NCBI RefSeq assembly: GCF_003574675.1 | Contig: NZ_QOAZ01000002.1 | Coordinates: 1 to 64,000, forward strand | Direction of reading: 5' to 3' | Length of the DNA: 64,000 nt | Source: Azohydromonas sediminis | GTDB lineage: Bacteria; Pseudomonadota; Gammaproteobacteria; Burkholderiales; Burkholderiaceae_C | Shown: positions 58,751-64,000 of the stretch, piece after piece | Numbering within the stretch: the first letter of the stretch is position 1 | How the letters are laid out: each line of letters begins with the position of its first letter | Notes under the pieces: model-generated | Database searches by the model: none | Seen by the model: the letters and a program-made list of their open reading frames with translations, nothing else | Told to the model about the DNA's origin: nothing | Made by a program: the position numbers and the translations under genes

Positions 58751-60541
58751 ATGACTTACCGCGCCCCCGTCAAGGACATGCTGTTCGCGATGACCGAACT
58801 GGCCGGACTCGCACAAGTCGCGCAGCTGCCCGGTTTCGAGGAGGCCACCGCCGAGACGGCGCAGGCCGTGCTCGAGGAGTGCGCCAAGCTCAACGAAGGC
58901 GTCATCGCGCCGCTGAACTGGGAGGGCGACCGCAACCCGTCGTCGTGGAAGGACGGCGTGGTGACGACCACACCCGGCTTCAAGGAGGCGTTCCGCCAGT
59001 TCGTCGAAGGCGGCTGGCAGGGCCTGCAGCACCCGGTCGAATTCGGCGGGCAGGGGCTGCCGAAGACGATCGGTGCGGCCTGCGGCGAGATGCTCAACAG
59101 CGCCAACCTCAGCTTCGCGCTGTGCCCGCTGCTGACCGACGGCGCGATCGAGGCGCTGCTGACCGCCGGCAGCGACGCCCAGAAGGCCACGTACATCCCG
59201 CCGATGATCGAAGGCCGCTGGACCGGCACGATGAACCTGACCGAGCCGCAGGCCGGCAGCGACCTCGCCGCGGTGCGCACGCGCGCCGAGCCGCAGCCCG
59301 ACGGCACCTACCGGATCTTCGGCACGAAGATCTTCATCACGTATGGCGAGCACGACATGGCCGAGAACATCGTCCACCTCGTGCTCGCGCGCGTCACCGG
59401 CGCGCCCGAGGGCGTCAAAGGCATCAGCCTGTTCATCGTGCCCAAGTTCCTTGTCAACGCCGACGGCAGCCTCGGCGCGCGCAACGACGTGCACTGCGTC
59501 AGCATCGAGCACAAGCTGGGCATCAAGGCAAGCCCGACCGCGGTGCTGCAGTACGGCGACCATGGCGGCGCGGTGGGCTACCTCGTCGGCCAGGAGAACC
59601 GCGGCCTCGAGTACATGTTCATCATGATGAATGCCGCGCGCTACGCGGTCGGCGTGCAGGGCATTGCGCTGGCCGAGCGCGCGTACCAGAAGGCGGTGGC
59701 CTACGCGCGCGAGCGCGTGCAGGGCCGGCCGGTCGACGGCTCGCTGCCCAAGGCCGGGCCGATCCTGCATCACCCCGACGTGCGGCGCATGCTGATGACG
59801 ATGCGCGCCTACACCGAGGGCTGCCGCGCGATGGCGGCCGTCGCGGCCGCCGCCTACGACGCCGCGCACGCGCACCCGGACGCCGCCGTGCGCGCGAGCA
59901 ACCAAGCCTTCTATGAGTTCATGGTGCCGCTCGTGAAGGGCTACAGCACCGAGATGAGCCTCGAGGTCGCCTCGCTCGGCGTGCAGGTGCACGGCGGCAT
60001 GGGCTTCATCGAGGAGACGGGCGCGGCGCAGTACCTGCGCGACGCCAAGATCTTGACGATCTACGAGGGCACGACGGCGATCCAGGCCAACGACCTCGTC
60101 GGCCGCAAGACGGCGCGCGATGGCGGCGCGACGGCCAAGGCGATCGCCGCGCAGATCGAAGCCACCGAGGGCGAGCTCGCGCGGCACGGCGGCGCGGCCG
60201 CGGCGGCAATGCGCAAGCGGCTGGCGGCAGCACGCGCGGCCTTCGTCGAGGTCGTCGACTACATCGTCGCGAACACGAAGACGAACCCCAACGCCGCGTT
60301 CGCCGGTTCGGTGCCGTACCTGATGCTCGCCGGCAACGTGATGGCCGGCTGGCAGATGGCGCGCGCGCTGCTCGCGGCCGAGCGCAAGCTCGCGGCCGGC
60401 GACGACACCGCGTTCATGCAGGCCAAGGTCACGACGGCGCGCTTCTACGCCGACCACATCCTGAGCAAGGTGCCGGGCCTGCGCGACAGCATCATCGAAG
60501 GCGCCGAGGGCGTCACGGCGATGGCGCTCGACGCCTTCTGA
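58751..60541 (+). CDS. Acyl-CoA dehydrogenase (long C-terminal form)
   Basis: A 596-residue FAD enzyme of the FadE-like long acyl-CoA dehydrogenase group. TGTMNLTEPQAGSDLAAVRTRA is the first signature; GVQVHGGMGFIEETGAAQYLRDAKILTIYEGTTAIQANDL the second, with the Glu of YEGTT at the catalytic position. A C-terminal DUF-type extension of about 130 residues is present, as usual in this class. Upstream etfBA supply its electron acceptor. A GGAG site precedes the ATG at 58751; chain-length specificity is not predictable. Confidence 0.95.
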   Translation: MTYRAPVKDMLFAMTELAGLAQVAQLPGFEEATAETAQAVLEECAKLNEGVIAPLNWEGDRNPSSWKDGVVTTTPGFKEAFRQFVEGGWQGLQHPVEFGGQGLPKTIGAACGEMLNSANLSFALCPLLTDGAIEALLTAGSDAQKATYIPPMIEGRWTGTMNLTEPQAGSDLAAVRTRAEPQPDGTYRIFGTKIFITYGEHDMAENIVHLVLARVTGAPEGVKGISLFIVPKFLVNADGSLGARNDVHCVSIEHKLGIKASPTAVLQYGDHGGAVGYLVGQENRGLEYMFIMMNAARYAVGVQGIALAERAYQKAVAYARERVQGRPVDGSLPKAGPILHHPDVRRMLMTMRAYTEGCRAMAAVAAAAYDAAHAHPDAAVRASNQAFYEFMVPLVKGYSTEMSLEVASLGVQVHGGMGFIEETGAAQYLRDAKILTIYEGTTAIQANDLVGRKTARDGGATAKAIAAQIEATEGELARHGGAAAAAMRKRLAAARAAFVEVVDYIVANTKTNPNAAFAGSVPYLMLAGNVMAGWQMARALLAAERKLAAGDDTAFMQAKVTTARFYADHILSKVPGLRDSIIEGAEGVTAMALDAF

Positions 60542-60561
60542 ATCCACCCCGGGAGACCGCA

Positions 60562-61518
60562 TTGACCCTGCCTGCCGTGTTCGCCAACCTGACGCTGCCG
60601 GTCATCGGCGCGCCGCTGTTCATCATCAGCAACCCGAAGCTCGTCATCGCGCAGTGCACCGCGGGCGTCGTCGGCTCGATGCCGGCGCTCAACGCGCGGC
60701 CCGCGTCGCAGCTCGACGAGTGGCTGGCCGAGATCACGGAAGGCCTGGCGGCGTGGAACCGCGACCACCCGGACCGCCCGGCCGCGCCGTTCGCGATCAA
60801 CCAGATCGTGCACAAGAGCAACGACCGCCTCGAGCACGACATGCAGGTGTGCGCGAAGTACAAGGTGCCGATCGTGATCACGAGCCTCGGCGCGCGCACC
60901 GACGTCAACGACGCGGTGCACGCCTGGGGCGGCATCGTGCTGCACGACGTCATCAACAACACGTTCGCGCACAAGGCCGTCGACAAGGGCGCCGACGGGC
61001 TGATCGCCGTGGCCGCCGGTGCCGGCGGCCACGCCGGCACCAAGAGCCCGTTCGCGCTGGTGCAGGAGATCCGCGAGTGGTTCGACGGCCCGCTCGCGCT
61101 GTCGGGCGCGATCGCCACCGGCGGCGCGGTGCTGGCGGCGCAGGCGATGGGCGCCGACTTCGCCTACATCGGCTCGGCCTTCATCGCCACCGACGAGGCG
61201 CGCGCCTCCGACGCATACAAGCAGTGCATCGTCGACTGCACGAGCGACGACATCGTCTACTCGAGCCTGTTCACCGGCGTGCACGGCAACTACCTGAAGC
61301 CGTCGATCCGCGCCGCCGGCATGGACCCGGACCACCTGCCCGAGGGCGACGTCAGCACGATGAACTTCGCCAGCGGCGGTGCCGCGAAGGCGTGGAAGGA
61401 CATCTGGGGCTGCGGCCAGGGCATCGGCGCGGTGCACGCCGTCGTGCCGGCGCGCGAGCTGGTCGCGCGCCTGAAGCGCGAATACGACGCCGCCCGCGCG
61501 CGGCTGGCGCTGCGCTGA
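60562..61518 (+). CDS. Nitronate monooxygenase (2-nitropropane dioxygenase family)
   Basis: A 318-residue FMN-dependent TIM-barrel enzyme. LPVIGAPLFIISNPKLVIAQCTAGVVGSMP is the usual start, AAGAGGHAGTKSPFALVQEI the phosphate-binding loop with the conserved His, and SGAIATGGAVLAAQAMGADFAYIGSAFIAT the second. It oxidises alkyl nitronates, although family members with other roles exist. The TTG start is supported by a GGAG site 7 bases upstream, and it follows the dehydrogenase gene by 20 bases, so they are probably one operon. Confidence 0.9.
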   Translation: MTLPAVFANLTLPVIGAPLFIISNPKLVIAQCTAGVVGSMPALNARPASQLDEWLAEITEGLAAWNRDHPDRPAAPFAINQIVHKSNDRLEHDMQVCAKYKVPIVITSLGARTDVNDAVHAWGGIVLHDVINNTFAHKAVDKGADGLIAVAAGAGGHAGTKSPFALVQEIREWFDGPLALSGAIATGGAVLAAQAMGADFAYIGSAFIATDEARASDAYKQCIVDCTSDDIVYSSLFTGVHGNYLKPSIRAAGMDPDHLPEGDVSTMNFASGGAAKAWKDIWGCGQGIGAVHAVVPARELVARLKREYDAARARLALR

Positions 61519-61525
61519 CGCGCGT

Positions 61526-61864
61526 TCAGCGCGACGGCTGCGGCACGAGGTCGCTGTCGCAGCCCGCGCCGGCGGCGATCCAGCGCGCGGCCAGCGCCCG
61601 CGCGGCCGGCGCGGCCCAGCGCGGCACGCGCAGCGTGGCGTCGGCGAGCCCGCCGCAGCGGTAGCGCGCCTGCGCGTCGTCCCAGCGCAGCGCGGCGCAG
61701 GCGCCGCGGCGTCTGCGCGTCAGCGCGATGCCCAGCGGGCACGGCTCGGCCGCGCAGCACACGCCGCAGCCGTTGCACGCGGCGCCGGGCGGCGGCTTCG
61801 GTGGCGCGAGCGGGTGCAGCAGGATCACGCGAGAAGTCACCACGGCGTGGATTGGACGCCACAT
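61526..61864 (-). CDS. Small Cys-rich protein (YkgJ-like)
   Basis: A 112-residue protein with an N-terminal Cys cluster, CNGCGVCCAAEPCPLG, similar to the YkgJ/CxxCxxCC family whose members are thought to bind zinc or an iron-sulphur cluster. Later cysteines in GACAALRW and YRCGGLAD complete a possible site. No membrane segment. It is convergent with the nitronate monooxygenase gene, 7 bases away. Function unknown. Confidence 0.75.
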   Translation of the reverse strand: MWRPIHAVVTSRVILLHPLAPPKPPPGAACNGCGVCCAAEPCPLGIALTRRRRGACAALRWDDAQARYRCGGLADATLRVPRWAAPAARALAARWIAAGAGCDSDLVPQPSR

Positions 61865-61974
61865 GGCGCCGCGCGTGTCAGCGAATCGGAAGGGTTCGCC
61901 ATGTCAAATCGCGGCACGGGTGGTGAAAACGAGAGTACAGTCGCGCCCGTGATGTGAGGTCCTTCCCGTCCCCT

Positions 61975-62108
61975 TGCTGGTCCAGGCGCTGGCCTGGTGC
62001 GAGACAAGCAGCAAGGCGGGTCGCAATCCGCCAACCGGTGCAGCCGGGTCGCGGAAGGTTTGACAACCCATCGGAGCCCTGGAAACCGGGGCGAAAGGTG
62101 AGCGAGCG
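61975..62108 (+). ncRNA. Structured leader before sucA, probable sucA RNA motif
   Basis: The 244 bases between the Cys-rich gene and sucA contain no gene. The last about 130 can fold into several short hairpins: AGGC/GCCT near 61984-61993, GGCGG/CCGCC near 62016-62032, GGTT/AACC near 62068-62079, and GCCC/GGGC near 62085-62095 just before the AGGTGAGCG ribosome site. Burkholderiales carry a conserved cis-regulatory 'sucA' RNA motif in exactly this place. Identity is inferred from location and structure, not from a search. Confidence 0.55.
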
Positions 62109-64000
62109 ATGATGGAACAATTCAGGGCGAACTCGTACCTGTTCGGCGGCAACGCCCCCTACGTCGAGGAGCTGTACGAGGCGTACCTCGACAACCCCGG
62201 CAGCGTGCCCGACAACTGGCGCGCCTATTTCGACAACCTGCAGCACGTGCCGGCGGTCGACGGCAGCGAGGCGCGCGACGTCGCCCACGCCCCCGTCATC
62301 GAGTCGTTCGCGCAGCGGGCCAAGGCCAATGCGTTCGCCGTCAAGACGTCGAGCGCCGACCTGGCGATCGCGCGCAAGCAGGTCCACGTCCAGAGCCTGA
62401 TCGCCGCGTACCGCTTCCTCGGCAGCCGCTGGGCCGACCTCGACCCGCTCAAGCGCCAGGAGCGCCCGAAGATCCCCGAGCTGGAGCCCGCGTTCTACGA
62501 CCTGACCGAGGCCGACATGGACCTCGCGTTCAGCGCGACGAACACGTACTTCACCAAGGCCGAGGAGATGACGCTGCGCGAGATCGTGCAGGCCCTGCGT
62601 GACACGTACTGCGGCACCGTCGGTGCCGAGTTCATGCACATCACCGACCCGGCCGAGAAGCGCTGGTGGCAGGAGCGCCTGGAGAGCACCCGCAGCAAGC
62701 CCACCTTCACCGCCGACAAGAAGAAGCACATCCTCGAGCGGCTGACGGCCGCCGAGGGCCTCGAGCGCTACCTGCACACCAAGTACGTCGGCCAGAAGCG
62801 CTTCTCGCTCGAGGGCGGCGAGAGCTTCATCGCCGCGATGGACGAGCTGGTGCAGCGTGCCGGCGAGCAGGGCGTGCAGGAGATCGTCATCGGCATGGCG
62901 CACCGCGGCCGGCTGAACGTGCTCGTCAACACGCTGGGCAAGATGCCCAAGGACCTGTTCGCCGAGTTCGAGCACACCGCGCCCGAGAACCTGCCTGCCG
63001 GCGACGTCAAGTACCACCAGGGCTTTTCGAGCGACGTCTCGACGCCCGGCGGGCCGGTGCACCTGAGCCTGGCGTTCAACCCGTCGCACCTCGAGATCGT
63101 CAACCCGGTCGTCGAGGGCTCGGTGCGTGCGCGCCAGGACCGCCGCGGCGACAAGGAAGGCAAGCTCGTGCTGCCGGTGCTGGTGCACGGCGACGCCGCG
63201 TTCGCCGGCCAGGGCGTCGTGATGGAGACGCTGGCGCTCGCGCAGACGCGCGGCTACTACACCGGCGGCACGGTGCACATCGTCATCAACAACCAGATCG
63301 GCTTCACGACGAGCGACCCGCGCGACAGCCGCTCGACGCTGTACTGTACCGACGTCGTCAAGATGATCGAAGCGCCGGTGCTGCACGTCAACGGCGACGA
63401 CCCGGAGGCGGTGGTGTTCTGCACCCAGCTGGCGATGGACTACCGCCAGCAGTTCAAGAAGGACGTCGTCGTCGACATCGTGTGCTTCCGCAAGCTCGGC
63501 CACAACGAGCAGGACACGCCGAGCCTGACGCAGCCGCTGATGTACAAGAAGATCGCCAAGCATCCGGGCACGCGCAAGCTGTACGGCGACAAGCTCGTGC
63601 TGCAGGGCGTGCTGCCGCCCGACGGGCCCGACGAGATGGCCAAGGCCTACCGCGCCGCGATGGACGCCGGGCGCCACACCGTCGACCCGGTGCTAACCAA
63701 CTTCAAGAGCAAGTACGCGGTCGACTGGACGCCGTTCCTCGGCAAGAAGTGGACCGACGCTGCCGACACCGCGCTGCCGCTCGCCGAGCTCAAGCGCCTG
63801 GCCGAACGCATCACGACGGTGCCGCCCAACTTCAAGCTGCACCCGCTGGTCGAGAAGGTGCTGGCCGACCGTGCCGCGATGGGCCGCGGCGAGATCAACG
63901 TCGACTGGGGCATGGGCGAGCACCTGGCGTTCGCGTCGCTGGTGGCCAGCGGCTACGCGGTGCGGCTGTCGGGCGAGGACTCCGGGCGCGGCACCTTCGT
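62109..64000 (+). CDS. sucA: 2-oxoglutarate dehydrogenase E1 component (5' part, runs off window)
   Basis: The first about 630 residues of the thiamine-diphosphate-dependent E1 of the 2-oxoglutarate dehydrogenase complex (full length about 950). It opens MMEQFRANSYLFGGNAPYVEELYEAYL, with SVPDNWRAYF. The catalytic domain shows IGMAHRGRLNVLVN, FNPSHLEIVNPVVEGSVRARQD, VHGDAAFAGQGVVMETLAL, the ThDP/metal motif around NNQIGFTTSDPRDSRSTLYCTDVVKMIEAPVLHVNGDDPEAV, and RKLGHNEQDTPSLTQPLMYK. No interruption is seen. The other subunits would be expected downstream. Confidence 0.97.
   Translation, partial: MMEQFRANSYLFGGNAPYVEELYEAYLDNPGSVPDNWRAYFDNLQHVPAVDGSEARDVAHAPVIESFAQRAKANAFAVKTSSADLAIARKQVHVQSLIAAYRFLGSRWADLDPLKRQERPKIPELEPAFYDLTEADMDLAFSATNTYFTKAEEMTLREIVQALRDTYCGTVGAEFMHITDPAEKRWWQERLESTRSKPTFTADKKKHILERLTAAEGLERYLHTKYVGQKRFSLEGGESFIAAMDELVQRAGEQGVQEIVIGMAHRGRLNVLVNTLGKMPKDLFAEFEHTAPENLPAGDVKYHQGFSSDVSTPGGPVHLSLAFNPSHLEIVNPVVEGSVRARQDRRGDKEGKLVLPVLVHGDAAFAGQGVVMETLALAQTRGYYTGGTVHIVINNQIGFTTSDPRDSRSTLYCTDVVKMIEAPVLHVNGDDPEAVVFCTQLAMDYRQQFKKDVVVDIVCFRKLGHNEQDTPSLTQPLMYKKIAKHPGTRKLYGDKLVLQGVLPPDGPDEMAKAYRAAMDAGRHTVDPVLTNFKSKYAVDWTPFLGKKWTDAADTALPLAELKRLAERITTVPPNFKLHPLVEKVLADRAAMGRGEINVDWGMGEHLAFASLVASGYAVRLSGEDSGRGTF

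Overview
The window comes from a very GC-rich (roughly 70% or more) proteobacterial chromosome and is dominated by genes for oxidising methanol through formaldehyde to formate and CO2. Most likely it is a betaproteobacterial (Burkholderiales) methylotroph. The grounds are a Bug-type solute-binding protein, a Comamonadaceae/Rubrivivax-style GC-rich repeat between etfB and etfA, a leader before sucA that fits the Burkholderiales sucA RNA motif, and close packing of lanthanide methanol dehydrogenase, methanopterin and tungsten-type formate dehydrogenase genes. The species is not identified.

Left edge (1-300): a lower-GC stretch ends in the 3' half of a tRNA-Cys gene followed by a terminator. This looks like the far end of an element integrated in tRNA-Cys and lying left of the window. 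349-3301 (-): a LuxR-type response regulator, a NarX-type sensor kinase and a prolyl-aminopeptidase-like hydrolase. 3479-6731 (+): pqqABCDE, making the cofactor PQQ. 6739-13671 (-): one tight operon of NAD-dependent formate dehydrogenase (fdh1B, fdh1A) running into three periplasmic 'quinoprotein relay' genes (a metallo-beta-lactamase-fold protein that has lost its metal ligands, a SoxYZ-like carrier, a thioredoxin-fold protein). 13804-20315 (+): a ModE-like regulator and mxaRSACKL, the methanol dehydrogenase maturation set. 20326-28321 (-): fae, xoxF, xoxG, xoxJ, then a secreted protease with TPR-like repeats, an exported protein of unknown function, a Cys-containing lipoprotein, an intact metallohydrolase and a second SoxYZ-like carrier.

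28472-43979: the tetrahydromethanopterin (H4MPT) and methofuran block, with mch, mtdB, mptG, a FolB-type aldolase, a DHPS-like protein, an archaeal-type flavoprotein, MfnB/D/E/F homologues, two further ATP-grasp ligases, DUF447, CitG-like and HisA-like proteins, and a sigma54-dependent activator. 44321-49652 (+): fhcBADC plus a Fae paralogue, behind a consensus sigma54 promoter with three upstream CACNGTGT boxes. 49663-55224 (+): a HAD phosphatase, the PQQ-associated ABC exporter set (ATPase, YVTN propeller, binding protein, permease) and a Bug-type binding protein. 55256-55342: an intact tRNA-Leu(TAA). After it the content is general metabolism: an MFS transporter, etfBA, an acyl-CoA dehydrogenase, a nitronate monooxygenase, a small Cys-rich protein and the 5' part of sucA, which runs off the window.

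How it fits together: XoxF (PQQ, lanthanide) oxidises methanol in the periplasm and passes electrons to XoxG. Fae condenses formaldehyde with H4MPT. MtdB, Mch and FhcBADC carry the C1 unit to formate, and Fdh1AB oxidises formate to CO2 with NADH production. The remaining genes make PQQ, H4MPT and methofuran, mature the dehydrogenase, or regulate the pathway. mxaF, mxaG and mxaI are not in the window.
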